Positions 26,166-34,843 are shown, counted from the first letter of the stretch. The stretch is 64,000 bases of DNA from Moheibacter sediminis (GCF_900176425.1 NZ_FWXS01000003.1:62001-126000); one strand, 5' to 3'. Made by a program: numbers and translations. Notes: generated by a model from the sequence alone, not told the origin.

Positions 26166-26250
26166 TACAACTTCCCTTGGCAGCATTACCCGCCCAGGTT
26201 CTTTGGGTATAATCTCAGCCTCCTTTTGCGGGAAGCACCCCTTTCTGATT
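26166..26250 (-). ncRNA. TPP riboswitch (THI element)
   Basis: Read on the minus strand, the conserved elements come in the right order: GGGGTGCTTCC, then GGAGGCTGAGA, then ATACCC, then GAACCTGGGC, then GGGTAATGC and CCAAGGGAAG. P3 (CTTCC/GGAGG) pairs well, and the invariant CTGAGA and AACCTG stretches are intact. The closing P1 looks weak by eye. It sits about 120 nt upstream of the TonB-dependent receptor start on the same strand. Confidence 0.93.
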
Positions 26251-26295
26251 TTACGGTGCAAAGGTAACCATTTTTTCTAAACAGAAAGTTTAGAA

Positions 26296-27210
26296 TTACA
26301 ACTTCGTTGCTTTTGCTTTGTAAGTTGTATTTAATTCCATATTATAAGTTACATTCGGGTCGTTTGTAGCTCCCTCAGGAATAGTTCCTTCCAGTAAAAA
26401 TATTGGAAAAGGAGCGGTGTGGTTAGCGTATCCGGTAATAATTGGAGTTATAATGACTTTTGTACCTGGAAGCGTGACCTTTCTAGGGAAGAATCCTTGA
26501 GGAAAAGATTCACCTGATGGTTGCACGATGAAATCTTCTCCTGCAAAATCAGGAATGTTTGTAGTGTAAGAGGTGTAAATATTGCTCAAATCTCTAATAG
26601 AATCTGAAGTGATAATTCCCATATTTACATATTTTGGAGCGCCTTCGAGTATGGTCGAAAGCCAGGCTTGGTACCGAATTTCGCCATATTCCAAAGAGAT
26701 AGTTGATTCTGCCTGAGCACCCGAACCTTTGAAAAACCAAATTCCGTTATTTCCCGGATATTCATCTGTCTGATCAGCAGGAACTGTAGCATTTTGAAGC
26801 GTATAAGAAGCAGAAATTTTACTACCTAAACTCGATACTCCGTTGGAAGTAGTTGCATTGGTTACCAAATTAGCAGTATTTCCATCAAAATCCCCAACCA
26901 ATAAAACATAATTGGACGGAGCCGGACTGGATGCGTTCTCAATTGTGATTGCAAATGCTTCGGCCAATGCCAAATCTGATGTTTCAATGTTTGAAAACCT
27001 GGCTCTGTTGTTATTTATGGAATCAATGTTAAAAGTGCCGACAGAAACATATGTACCGCCAACCAATAACCAGCCTTGGTAATTATATCCCTCTATTGCA
27101 GGTAAATTGAAATCTGTGATTTCCAATATTCCTGTTTCGTCCAATAAATCAGTTTCTTCACAACTCCATAAAAGCATCGCTGAAATGAAAATCAACAAGT
27201 ATTTTTTCAT
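26296..27210 (-). CDS. Lipoprotein with an RskA-like (anti-sigma-K C-terminal type) domain
   Basis: About 304 aa. The start is placed at MKKYLLIFISAMLLWSC because it gives a clean lipoprotein signal with Cys17; an in-frame start 17 codons earlier does not. The next region, LPAIEGYNYQGWLLVGGTYVSVGTFNID and SPAPSNYVLLVGDFDG, has the pattern of the RskA C-terminal domain found in many exported Bacteroidota proteins, where the anti-sigma function is not implied. No sigma factor is adjacent. The riboswitch at about 26200 lies downstream of this gene and belongs to the receptor. Function unknown. Confidence 0.7.
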   Translation of the reverse strand: MKKYLLIFISAMLLWSCEETDLLDETGILEITDFNLPAIEGYNYQGWLLVGGTYVSVGTFNIDSINNNRARFSNIETSDLALAEAFAITIENASSPAPSNYVLLVGDFDGNTANLVTNATTSNGVSSLGSKISASYTLQNATVPADQTDEYPGNNGIWFFKGSGAQAESTISLEYGEIRYQAWLSTILEGAPKYVNMGIITSDSIRDLSNIYTSYTTNIPDFAGEDFIVQPSGESFPQGFFPRKVTLPGTKVIITPIITGYANHTAPFPIFLLEGTIPEGATNDPNVTYNMELNTTYKAKATKL

Positions 27211-27271
27211 TTGATTTTTTAATTTAATATGAATTGGTTTTGAATTCAATTCATCATTCAAAAGTATAAAA

Positions 27272-27300
27272 AATCTCTTTCAATCGCCTTGAAAGAGATT
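27272..27300 (-). terminator. Terminator after the DUF2147 gene
   Basis: AATCTCTTTCAA/TTGAAAGAGATT, perfect 12-bp stem, 5-nt loop, followed by T residues on the minus strand. Confidence 0.8.
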
Positions 27301-27326
27301 CCAAATAAAATCATAAATAATTTTAG

Positions 27327-27755
27327 TTATTCAACTCGTTCCCAAGTTTGGGTTCTTCCTAATAAAGAAATGCCTAAATATCCGCGAACTTCCAATTTGT
27401 CATTTCCATTCAGTTTCATAGAGGCTTTATACTGTTTCCCGCTGTTTGGATCAAGTATGTGACCACCCGACCATTCTTTTCCATCTTCTTCCAATCCCCA
27501 CAAAATGACCATTCCTTTGATTGGCTTATTTTTGTTATCACCGTCACATTCCGTACACTTTGCATCTTCTTTTCCGGGTGTCAGGATTTTTACAACTTCT
27601 CCCTGTAATTTGCCGGTTTTTGTTTTATATATCCTTACATGAGATTTTTCCTTTCCGGTTTTATCATCGATGGTTTTCCATGTTCCAATAACAGATTGAG
27701 AATATGCAAAAATTCCTGTCAAGAGAATTAAGCAGGTTAATAATGATTTCGTCAT
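27327..27755 (-). CDS. DUF2147 family exported protein
   Basis: 142 aa, signal peptide MTKSLLTCLILLTGIFAYSQ. The mature part has the DUF2147 pattern: GTWKTIDDKTGKEKSHVRIYK, LQGEVVKIL, a CTECDG cysteine pair, KGMVILWGL, then WSGGHILDPNSGKQY and LEVRGYLGISLLGRTQTWERV. Length is typical. Small periplasmic beta-barrel of unknown function, common in Gram-negatives. Single-gene unit with its own terminator. Confidence 0.88.
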   Translation of the reverse strand: MTKSLLTCLILLTGIFAYSQSVIGTWKTIDDKTGKEKSHVRIYKTKTGKLQGEVVKILTPGKEDAKCTECDGDNKNKPIKGMVILWGLEEDGKEWSGGHILDPNSGKQYKASMKLNGNDKLEVRGYLGISLLGRTQTWERVE

Positions 27756-27813
27756 AATTTTCTAAGATTAATTAGTACTAAATTAATGTTTTTTACCCAA
27801 ACTGCAAAATCCT

Positions 27814-28182
27814 TTATTCATAAGCCATAAAAGCATTGCGGATGTGGTTAATTTTCCATTCAGAATGCTGTATTACCAAAGAAATGATGTCAAAACGTGT
27901 TTCTAATAAAATAGAATTTGAAGTAATATATTCATCTGCAGCTTTTATCAATAATTTGCGTTTGGCTTTGTTAACGGATTCTTCGGGGTTTTTCAAATTG
28001 TCAGAAAACAAAGACTTAACTTCTACAATTACCAATTCATTCTTAGATTCATCGATGGCAATGATGTCGATTTCAGCTTTACCGAAACGATAGTTTTTAT
28101 CTAAAATTTTGTAATTATTTTTAACTAAATATTGAGCGGCGAAAACTTCCGCTTCTTTCCCGAAATCATTGTGAGAAGCCAT
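27814..28182 (-). CDS. YraN/UPF0102 family nuclease-like protein
   Basis: 122 aa. Restriction-endonuclease-like fold seen in GKEAEVFAAQYLVKNNYKILDKNYRFGKAEIDIIAID ... LVIVEVKSL, with the Glu-Asp-x-Val-Lys type catalytic set. The biological role of the family is unsettled. The start codon overlaps the upp stop by one base (TAATG), so it is translated with upp. Confidence 0.9.
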   Translation of the reverse strand: MASHNDFGKEAEVFAAQYLVKNNYKILDKNYRFGKAEIDIIAIDESKNELVIVEVKSLFSDNLKNPEESVNKAKRKLLIKAADEYITSNSILLETRFDIISLVIQHSEWKINHIRNAFMAYE

Positions 28183-28811
28183 TATTGCGTACCAAAAAGG
28201 CGGTCGCCTGCATCACCCAATCCGGGAACTATGTAACCGTTTTCATTTAATTTTTCATCCATCGCCGCCAGATAAATCGCTACATCGGGATGATGTTTAT
28301 GCAAAAATTCAACACCTTCAGGGCAACCTACCAAACAGGCCAACCGAATAGATTTTACGTTGTGTTCTTTCAAAATGTCGATTGCTTTGACTGCAGAACC
28401 GCCCGTTGCGAGCATGGGATCTAGAACGATGACATTTCTATTTTCCATCAACAAAGGCAATTTACATAGATATTCAACGGGCTGTAAAGTGTCGTGGTCA
28501 CGGTAAACTCCAATGTGCCCGGTTTTCGCATTGGGAATCAAATTTTGAATTCCTTCTATCATGCCCAATCCGGCACGTAAAATCGGAACCAAAACCAAAT
28601 CGTCTCCTTTGATGTGATAACCAATGGTTTTCTGAACGGGGGTTTCGATTTCAATTTCTTCCACTTCCAGATCACGGGTGATTTCGTAACACATGAGTGA
28701 AGAAATTTCGCTCACCAATTCTTTGAACATTTTGGTTGCGGTTTCCTTGCGGCGAATCTGCGTAATTTTTGATTTGATGAGCGGATGCTCTATGATGTGT
28801 AAGTTTTTCAT
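28182..28811 (-). CDS. upp: Uracil phosphoribosyltransferase
   Basis: 209 aa. Salvages uracil to UMP with PRPP. The PRPP-binding motif [19 protein letters not shown] and the uracil-binding [17 protein letters not shown]-terminus are intact, as are [15 protein letters not shown] and [16 protein letters not shown]. Normal length. Three bases separate it from the upstream carboxypeptidase gene, so the three leftward genes form an operon. Confidence 0.96.
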   Translation of the reverse strand: MKNLHIIEHPLIKSKITQIRRKETATKMFKELVSEISSLMCYEITRDLEVEEIEIETPVQKTIGYHIKGDDLVLVPILRAGLGMIEGIQNLIPNAKTGHIGVYRDHDTLQPVEYLCKLPLLMENRNVIVLDPMLATGGSAVKAIDILKEHNVKSIRLACLVGCPEGVEFLHKHHPDVAIYLAAMDEKLNENGYIVPGLGDAGDRLFGTQ

Positions 28812-28814
28812 AAT

Positions 28815-29738
28815 TTAATTAAATTTTAAAATTACAGAATTTTCATTTACTTCCAGCGAAACTTCGCTTCCGAAAATCAAAGCGCGGTTGTCTCCGATGT
28901 GCCCGGCAGGAAATTGATATGCAATTGGAATTTGAAATTCATTCATAATTTTTTTAATGACTTCGTAAGTTGTTTGGTCAAAATTTGAATGAAATTCAGG
29001 ATTTTCGGCTTCTACATCCATTTGGGTAAAACTTCCGACAATCATTCCTTTGATTTTGTTCAATAATCCGGAACGTTTCAGATTTGTCATCATTCGGTCG
29101 ATATGGTACCAGTTTTCGTTCCAATCCTCGATAAACAGAATCAAATCATTTCCATCAATAAAAGATTTACTTCCTGCTAAACTGTAAATAATCGACAAAT
29201 TTCCACCTGCCAATTTTCCTTTTGCATTTCCTCTTTGGTTGTACAGATGCGCAGGAATTTCATAGTTTAAATTTTTGCCAAAAAGAGCCTTTTCTAAGGT
29301 CAAAAATGTTTCGTTGTTGTATTCGGTATTTAATTTTTTGGTGGTAATTCCGTGAACGGTTTCAATTCCCGAATTATTAATGTGGTTGTGAATCGCCGTG
29401 ATGTCTGAATAACCGATAATCCATTTTGGATTTTTTAGGAATTTATCCCAGTTTAAATTGTCCAAAAGTTTCACGGCTCCATATCCGCCACGAGCACACC
29501 AAATGGCTTTGATTTTGTCATCGTCAAGCACATTTTGAAAATCTGAAATTCGTTGTTCATCCGTTCCCGCAAAATGATATCCGTTGTAATGATCTTGAAA
29601 TAAATTCTTTCCCAAAATGGGAGTCAGTCCCCAACTTTTGATGAGATTTAAGCCATCTTCAATTTCTTCAGGGAAAATTCTTCCGGAAGGAGCGACGATG
29701 GCAATTTTGTCATTTGGTTTTAAAAATTCAGGTTTCAA
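28815..29738 (-). CDS. LD-carboxypeptidase (peptidase family S66)
   Basis: 307 aa. Cleaves the L,D bond of recycled tetrapeptides from peptidoglycan. N-terminal domain begins FLKPNDKIAIVAPSG; the nucleophile Ser lies in IIGYSDITAIHNHI, and the ARGGYG segment, the ILFIEDWNENWYHIDRM Glu and the AGHIGDNRALIFGS His are present. No signal peptide, so cytosolic, consistent with recycling. First gene of the leftward upp-yraN group, divergent from meaB. Confidence 0.92.
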   Translation of the reverse strand: MKPEFLKPNDKIAIVAPSGRIFPEEIEDGLNLIKSWGLTPILGKNLFQDHYNGYHFAGTDEQRISDFQNVLDDDKIKAIWCARGGYGAVKLLDNLNWDKFLKNPKWIIGYSDITAIHNHINNSGIETVHGITTKKLNTEYNNETFLTLEKALFGKNLNYEIPAHLYNQRGNAKGKLAGGNLSIIYSLAGSKSFIDGNDLILFIEDWNENWYHIDRMMTNLKRSGLLNKIKGMIVGSFTQMDVEAENPEFHSNFDQTTYEVIKKIMNEFQIPIAYQFPAGHIGDNRALIFGSEVSLEVNENSVILKFN

Positions 29739-29799
29739 TGGAACAATTTCAAGCGAAATTATAAAAATAGATTGAATTTCAGAGAGAATTCAAAATTCT

Positions 29800-29807
29800 T
29801 ACATTTG
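29800..29807 (+). promoter_or_regulatory. Candidate -7 element for meaB
   Basis: TACATTTG matches TAnnTTTG exactly, 17 nt before the TTG start; no clear -33 element. Confidence 0.4.
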
Positions 29808-29824
29808 TTTAAATTCATTCAGAA

Positions 29825-30784
29825 TTGAAAAAAGAAGACATACAAACATTAGCAGAAGGCATAAAATCAGGTAATCGCGTTTCATTGAGCAGAGCTATCA
29901 CTTTGGCGGAAAGCTCATTGGAAGAACATCAGAAATTGGCGCATGAGTTGATTCAGGAATTGATTTCGTTTACAGGAAAATCAAAACGAATCGCTATCAC
30001 AGGTGTTCCAGGTGTTGGGAAAAGTACTTTCATAGAATCTTTTGGAAAATTATTGACGCAAAATGGTTATAAAGTTGCGGTTTTGGCAATCGATCCGAGC
30101 AGTTCACTTTCTGGCGGAAGTATTTTGGGCGATAAAACCCGAATGGAAGATCTGGCAAGAAATCCAGATGCATACATTCGTCCATCTGCCACCGGCGGGC
30201 ATTTAGGTGGAGTTGCATCGAGAACTTATGAATCGGTACTGCTTTGTGAAGCGGCTGGATTTGATGTAATTTTGATTGAAACAGTAGGAGTAGGGCAGTC
30301 GGAAACATTGGTAAATGACATCACCGATATTTTTATTTTTCTTCAAATTCCTGGTGCTGGTGACGAATTGCAAGGAATCAAACGCGGGATTATGGAAATG
30401 GCGGATTTGATTTTTGTGAATAAAGTCGATGATTTTGGAATCGATAAGGCTAAAGATGTGAAAGTAACATTGGCAAGGTCTTTGCAATTTCTCCCACAGA
30501 AACCATCAGGTTGGAAGCGTAAAGTTTTGCTTGGATCTGGTCTCAATTCCAAGGGGTTGGCAGAAGTTTGGGAATTGGTTCAGGATTATTTCGATACAGT
30601 TCAATCGAATGGTTATTTTACGGAAAACAGAAAAAGACAGGATGAATTGCGCGTTGTTGAATACATCAAGGAGCAGATTTCTAATCGGGTTAAAAATTTG
30701 TACAAAGAAAATTCTCACAAAGATTCAGAACTAATTAATCCTTATCTGATTGCTGAAAAGTGGGTGAAAGAGAATTTAAAGTGA
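29825..30784 (+). CDS. meaB: Methylmalonyl-CoA mutase-associated GTPase MeaB
   Basis: 319 aa G3E-type GTPase that protects and reloads methylmalonyl-CoA mutase with adenosylcobalamin. Walker A GVPGVGKSTFIESFG, the AIDPSS-SGGSILGDKTRM switch region, VGVGQSE and the guanine motif NKVDD are intact. The start appears to be TTG at 29825 (KKEDIQTLAEGIKSGN follows); there is no upstream in-frame ATG. The mutase genes are not in this window. Confidence 0.94.
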   Translation: MKKEDIQTLAEGIKSGNRVSLSRAITLAESSLEEHQKLAHELIQELISFTGKSKRIAITGVPGVGKSTFIESFGKLLTQNGYKVAVLAIDPSSSLSGGSILGDKTRMEDLARNPDAYIRPSATGGHLGGVASRTYESVLLCEAAGFDVILIETVGVGQSETLVNDITDIFIFLQIPGAGDELQGIKRGIMEMADLIFVNKVDDFGIDKAKDVKVTLARSLQFLPQKPSGWKRKVLLGSGLNSKGLAEVWELVQDYFDTVQSNGYFTENRKRQDELRVVEYIKEQISNRVKNLYKENSHKDSELINPYLIAEKWVKENLK

Positions 30785-30788
30785 TTAA

Positions 30789-31424
30789 TTAATCTAAAAT
30801 TCTTTTTGCGTACAAGTAGCGTTTTGACCAATAAGAATCACTTAACGGAGTTACTGTAACGCCTTGTGAAGTGGATGCGTGGATAAATTCGATTTCGCCG
30901 TCTTCTCTGATGGAATGTACAATTCCTACATGAGAAACACGTCCTCTTCCACTTGTGGAAAAGAAAACCAAATCTCCCGCTCTCAAATCTTCTTTGGTGA
31001 TCTCTGTTCCTTCTTTTGCTTGTGCAGAAGATACACGTGGAAGTTGATAATCAAACATTTCAAACACCTGTTGAACGAAAGAAGAGCAGTCAATACCGCT
31101 TCTGGTAGTTCCGCCAAATCGGTAAGGAGTTCCTAAATAAGTTTCTGCTTCGGAAAGAATTTTAGAAACGAAAGAACTCATTGCCATATCGTGAATTTCA
31201 TTTAATTCTTCGATGGCTGTTTTTTCTCTTTCTACTTTTACGGGTTTAACTTCTTCGGCTTTTCTTTCGGCGTAAAGCTGTTTGTTGATGATGGAACCTT
31301 GTGTGTAATATGATCTTTCGAGGGGAACGTAGCTTGATTTAGCATTAGAAGTCGAAATCAATGAACTACATGAAGTAGTGAATATTGCGATAATAACTAT
31401 GGTAAGTATATTTAATCCTCTCAT
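30789..31424 (-). CDS. NlpC/P60 family lipoprotein endopeptidase
   Basis: 211 aa. Lipobox at IFTTSC (Cys19). A charged linker (about 50-90) precedes the NlpC/P60 domain: catalytic Cys113 in GIDCSSFVQQVF, His165 in GRVSHVGIVHS and His182 in FIHAS. The fold hydrolyses gamma-D-Glu to diamino-acid bonds in peptidoglycan stems. Length and layout match the Spr/MepS type hydrolases. Convergent with meaB, only 4 bp between stops. Confidence 0.94.
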   Translation of the reverse strand: MRGLNILTIVIIAIFTTSCSSLISTSNAKSSYVPLERSYYTQGSIINKQLYAERKAEEVKPVKVEREKTAIEELNEIHDMAMSSFVSKILSEAETYLGTPYRFGGTTRSGIDCSSFVQQVFEMFDYQLPRVSSAQAKEGTEITKEDLRAGDLVFFSTSGRGRVSHVGIVHSIREDGEIEFIHASTSQGVTVTPLSDSYWSKRYLYAKRILD

Positions 31425-31472
31425 TGATTTTACATATGGGTTGACATTCTATAATCTGCTTTAAGAGCAACG

Positions 31473-31480
31473 CAAATCTA
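31473..31480 (-). promoter_or_regulatory. Candidate -7 element for the NlpC/P60 gene
   Basis: On the minus strand TAGATTTG matches TAnnTTTG, about 49 nt before the start codon. Confidence 0.35.
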
Positions 31481-31573
31481 ATAGGAATCGTACTGATTAG
31501 CATAGTAGTTCATTCTATTTTGTGAAAAGATTAACGGAGTTAAGAATTCTTTAACATATTTAATCAAAAAAAA

Positions 31574-31594
31574 ACTGCCGATATTATCGGCAGT
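31574..31594 (-). terminator. Strong leftward terminator
   Basis: ACTGCCGAT/ATCGGCAGT, 9-bp perfect stem, 3-nt loop, followed on the minus strand by nine T. It lies about 260 bp beyond the end of the channel gene at 31853, so it ends a long 3' UTR or a separate small RNA. Confidence 0.85.
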
Positions 31595-31599
31595 CTTTC

Positions 31600-31852
31600 C
31601 GTGGTTAAAAATAGGTTAGGTAATTAATCCACGGTCTAAGTTGTCTTTGGTTAGGAGTAACACCCCTTTGGTTTAAGATATTGGTAATTGGTATAAGTTG
31701 GTTATTAGGCTTGTGGCTGTTTTTTTCTTGTTAAGAAAATGGAAAAAGGTTTAAATCGGTTAAAAAGTTTAAGTTGATTAAATTGTTTAGGTTAAATTGA
31801 TTAAGAAATGGTTTGGTTTAATTAAAAAATAGATAGGTTGTGTTAAAATATT
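31600..31852 (-). other. G-depleted leftward transcript region, possible 3' UTR or small RNA
   Basis: No gene is visible. The plus strand is packed with GGTTA/GGTTT units (eleven GGTT, no AACC by eye), so the leftward RNA would be rich in AACC and almost free of G. In 31681-31850 I count 38 G and 4 C on the plus strand. It ends at the hairpin at 31574. A C-over-G bias like this is typical of Rho-loading regions, but a structured or regulatory RNA is also possible. Confidence 0.4.
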
Positions 31853-32659
31853 TTAATTCAAAATTTTTATTTCCTGGTTGTTAATTTTCTTTATAGGGTA
31901 AACAATTTTTTCATTTTCTGTTCTCAATACCAGACAAATATTATCGATGGCTTCAATGATTCCGGTTTGTTCTCCGATTTGGATTTTCATTCCGATTTCT
32001 AAATTCTTTTTGGTATAAAATCCTAAAATCAATCTGTAAACAATGTCTCTTGATCCAAGTCCCACAGCCAAAGTAATTGTAATGAGTGCAGCTCCTAAGA
32101 TAAAAGAAATGTTGTTGGAAATAATCTGTGTATCTACTCCGGCCTGGTTAAGAGCCGTTATCGAAACAAAGATGAAAATCAGGTAAAAAACAATTCCTCC
32201 TACAGCTTTTGATCCATTTGAATCAAAAGACTTTAATAAATTTTGAATCAGCTTTTTTGCTTGAGAAGCCAGATAGGTTCCAATTGCAAAAATCAAAACA
32301 GCACTGAAGAATTTAGGTAGATACTCTAATAAATTTCCTACTTGCTCAGAAACCATTGGAAGATTTAACATATCAGCTCCTACAACAATTATGATTAGTG
32401 CCATCAGACATTTTACAACACTGATGATAATTTTAGACACATCAACTTCTATGTTAGAACTTCTGATTAATTCATTATCATTGATGATAGAGTTTAGTTT
32501 TTCAATCTTTACAACTTTCAGAAGTTTTTTTGTTCCCATCACCACGAGTTTGAAAATAATCCAAGCACCGATGATAAATGCCAATCCCATCAAGATGTTA
32601 GGCAACACGTCTAAGAAGTTGTAATAAGGGTTTTCCAGTGATCCAAAATTCATTTTCAT
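31853..32659 (-). CDS. MscS-like small-conductance channel family membrane protein
   Basis: About 268 aa. Start placed at MKMNFGSLENPYY because the longer frame overlaps the preceding 66-aa gene. Four hydrophobic segments are visible (about residues 18-42, 75-98, 110-130 and 155-200), then a beta domain like the MscS middle domain: GLGSRDIVYRLILGFYTKKNLEIGMKIQIGEQTGIIEAIDN. The C-terminal cytoplasmic domain of MscS is missing, as in the short family members. Last gene of the sigma factor operon, 16 bp after the 66-aa gene; a link to envelope stress is inferred. Confidence 0.8.
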   Translation of the reverse strand: MKMNFGSLENPYYNFLDVLPNILMGLAFIIGAWIIFKLVVMGTKKLLKVVKIEKLNSIINDNELIRSSNIEVDVSKIIISVVKCLMALIIIVVGADMLNLPMVSEQVGNLLEYLPKFFSAVLIFAIGTYLASQAKKLIQNLLKSFDSNGSKAVGGIVFYLIFIFVSITALNQAGVDTQIISNNISFILGAALITITLAVGLGSRDIVYRLILGFYTKKNLEIGMKIQIGEQTGIIEAIDNICLVLRTENEKIVYPIKKINNQEIKILN

Positions 32660-32675
32660 AGTAGAACAGATTAGT

Positions 32676-32876
32676 TTATTTGTTTTTATCGTTATCTTTT
32701 TTCTTCGTTGTAGATCCAAAAATGTCTAAAATAGACGAAGGATATTTAATTGCAACCAAATCAGCCATGTCCAACGACAGCTTAATCAACCTAATATCAT
32801 CCATAACCTTTTCTCGGAGTACTTCCGGAACTTGCTGGTGTTCTATGATTTGTTTAAAAGGATTGTCCATAATCAT
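32676..32876 (-). CDS. 66-aa protein between an ECF sigma factor and a channel, unknown
   Basis: I do not recognise a named family. Sequence MDNPFKQIIEHQQVPEVLREKVMDDI is amphipathic helical, followed by IRLIKLSLDMADLVAIKYPSSILDIFG and a lysine-rich tail. No signal peptide and no membrane span. Its start overlaps the sigma factor stop (ATGA), which indicates translational coupling. Position suggests a partner of the sigma factor, for example a soluble anti-sigma or adaptor; this is inference. It may start at the second Met (32870). Confidence 0.75.
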   Translation of the reverse strand: MIMDNPFKQIIEHQQVPEVLREKVMDDIRLIKLSLDMADLVAIKYPSSILDIFGSTTKKKDNDKNK

Positions 32877-33439
32877 AAAGTTTTATAAATGTTGATTAGG
32901 TTTGATTTCGCTCGGCTCAACCGCATCTTAGCAGCACTTTCTCCTATTTCATAGGTATTTGCAATTTCTTTTATACTAAAGTCGTCCTGATATTTCATCA
33001 AAAGCAAAGCTTTATCTTCCGTCCCGATTTTCTGTAAAGCTGTGGCCAGCTTCTCGGCCTTCATTTCATGAATCTGCTCATCTGAAATCTCATCTAAAAA
33101 CTCATCTTCTATATCTTCGTTTATGCTTTTGGTATTCTTTTGTGCTTTCTGATTTCTCTGAATGTAATTCACACAATGGTTGTATGTAAAAGCATAAATC
33201 CAGGTTGAAAATTTAGATTCTCCCTTAAATGTATTCAATTTGACAAAGAGCTTCACGAAAATGTCATGAGTTAAATCCTGTGCCTCTTCTTTTGAGGAAA
33301 CAAAACTCAGACATTTATTGTACACCACAGGCACATACCGGTCGTATAACAGTCCAAACAAATGAGCATCATTTGCTTTGACTATCTTTTCAACGAGTAA
33401 CTCATCTTCGATGATTTCTGTTGTATGTTGAAATGCCAT
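32873..33439 (-). CDS. ECF-type RNA polymerase sigma factor
   Basis: 188 aa. Sigma2 region HLFGLLYDRYVPVVYNKCLSFV ... EEAQDLTHDIFVKLFVKL ... FSTWIYAFTYNHCVNYIQR, a linker rich in acidic residues, and sigma4 with LLLMKYQDDFSIKEIANTYEIGESAAKMRLSRAKSNL. No anti-sigma gene of the usual membrane type is adjacent; instead it is coupled to a 66-aa soluble protein and an MscS-like channel. It probably responds to an envelope signal; the regulon is unknown. Confidence 0.93.
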   Translation of the reverse strand: MAFQHTTEIIEDELLVEKIVKANDAHLFGLLYDRYVPVVYNKCLSFVSSKEEAQDLTHDIFVKLFVKLNTFKGESKFSTWIYAFTYNHCVNYIQRNQKAQKNTKSINEDIEDEFLDEISDEQIHEMKAEKLATALQKIGTEDKALLLMKYQDDFSIKEIANTYEIGESAAKMRLSRAKSNLINIYKTL

Positions 33440-33706
33440 TTATTAGTTTTCATTTATTATGACACGGGCAAATTCAAAAAGTCACATTTATTTTTAAATA
33501 TTTTTTAAAATAATTGCAATTTTGTTTGTATTTGATTGATTTTCAGCGAAATAAAATTAATAAAAATTATAAAATTTATTTGAAAAAAATAAAATACAAG
33601 GCTCCTAGAGTAAATCGGAAAGAAAATTTGAATTAAAAGTACAACAAAAACAGAGACATTGTAAATATTAATTCTCTGTTTAAATTAAATTTTAAAAAAT
33701 GGAGTA
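33440..33706. other. AT-rich gap upstream of the sigma factor operon
   Basis: 267 bp with very low G+C and A/T runs. It must hold the promoter of the leftward sigma operon and the 3' end of the KAS-III gene's transcript, but I see no convincing promoter, hairpin or gene. Confidence 0.4.
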
Positions 33707-34780
33707 TTATGGAATTCTATAAACAATCGCGTTGATGTTCATCCCTGCGCCCACTGAGCCCAGAACGATGTTGTCACCCGAATTGAATTCATGGTTGCCC
33801 AATTGTTTCTTAGCAATCAAATCGTACATCGTAGGAACGGTTGCTACAGAAGAATTTCCTAATTTCTGAACCGTCATCGGCGCTACATCGTCCGGCACTT
33901 CGGTGATGTTGTACAATTTAAAAAGACGCTCGATCATCGCATGATCCATCTTGGCATTTGCCTGATGAAGCAATACTTTTTTGATTTCGGAAATTTCGAC
34001 TTCAGAATTGTCAATCACACGTTTGATCAAAGCAGGAACTTTGCGAAGTGCATATTCATACACTTTTCTTCCACGCATTTTGATGTTGATTTGAGAGCCT
34101 TCGTAATCTTCTTTCAAAGATTTATCATTGACCAAATAAGTCATTTCGTCCAAACTATCACAAATCGTATCGTAAGAAATAATTCCTTCCGCTTTGTCAG
34201 ATTCTTTTGCTTCCAAAATAACTGCACCGGCACCGTCAGCAAAAATCATCGCAGTTCTGTCGTGCGGGTCAACTGCTCTCGACAAAGTGTCAGCACCGAT
34301 TACTAATGCTTTTTTTGCAGTTCCTGATTGGAATAAATGATGCGCCAAAATCAAACCTTCAATCCATCCAGGACAGCCAAAAAGCATATCATAAGGACGG
34401 CAACGGTTGTTTTTGATGCCTAATTTATTTTTCACACGCGTTGCGACAGAAGGCATATTGTCAACCTGTCTGTAAACAGGATCAATGTCGCCATAGTTAT
34501 TGGCAACGATTACGTAATCGATTTCTTCTTTATCAATTCCAGCATCTGCAATTGCTCGTTCCGCTGCTGCAGTAGCAATATCAGATGTGAAAGTTTTGTC
34601 ATCTACATACCTCCTTTCTTCAATTTCTGTAATTTCCTGAAATTTTTCAATGATTTCATGAACTGGTTTTTCAATGAAAATGCCTTGTTCATCATAAAAT
34701 TTATAGTTTAAAAAATCAATGTTTTTTATAATTTTTTCAGGAATGAAGCTTCCCGATCCGGTAATTACAGAATTAATCAT
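33707..34780 (-). CDS. 3-oxoacyl-ACP synthase III family protein
   Basis: 357 aa thiolase-fold condensing enzyme. The Cys-His-Asn triad is visible: Cys136 in MLFGCPGWIEG, His in LLHQANAKM and Asn in LGNSSVATVPTM. It is about 30 aa longer than FabH because of an insertion at about residues 25-50 (KFYDEQGIFIEKPVHEIIEK). The Cys context differs from the usual ACAG of FabH, so it probably belongs to a specialised group and not to primary fatty-acid initiation; its product is unknown. Stands alone. Confidence 0.88.
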   Translation of the reverse strand: MINSVITGSGSFIPEKIIKNIDFLNYKFYDEQGIFIEKPVHEIIEKFQEITEIEERRYVDDKTFTSDIATAAAERAIADAGIDKEEIDYVIVANNYGDIDPVYRQVDNMPSVATRVKNKLGIKNNRCRPYDMLFGCPGWIEGLILAHHLFQSGTAKKALVIGADTLSRAVDPHDRTAMIFADGAGAVILEAKESDKAEGIISYDTICDSLDEMTYLVNDKSLKEDYEGSQINIKMRGRKVYEYALRKVPALIKRVIDNSEVEISEIKKVLLHQANAKMDHAMIERLFKLYNITEVPDDVAPMTVQKLGNSSVATVPTMYDLIAKKQLGNHEFNSGDNIVLGSVGAGMNINAIVYRIP

Positions 34781-34843
34781 ATTTTGGAATTGCTATTCAA
34801 CCTGCAAATTTAACAATTATATAAAAGTGAAAAAGGATTTCCT

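Noticed and set aside
26296-27210. Riboswitch control of the RskA-like lipoprotein
   Set aside because: The riboswitch lies downstream of that gene and upstream of the receptor on the same strand.
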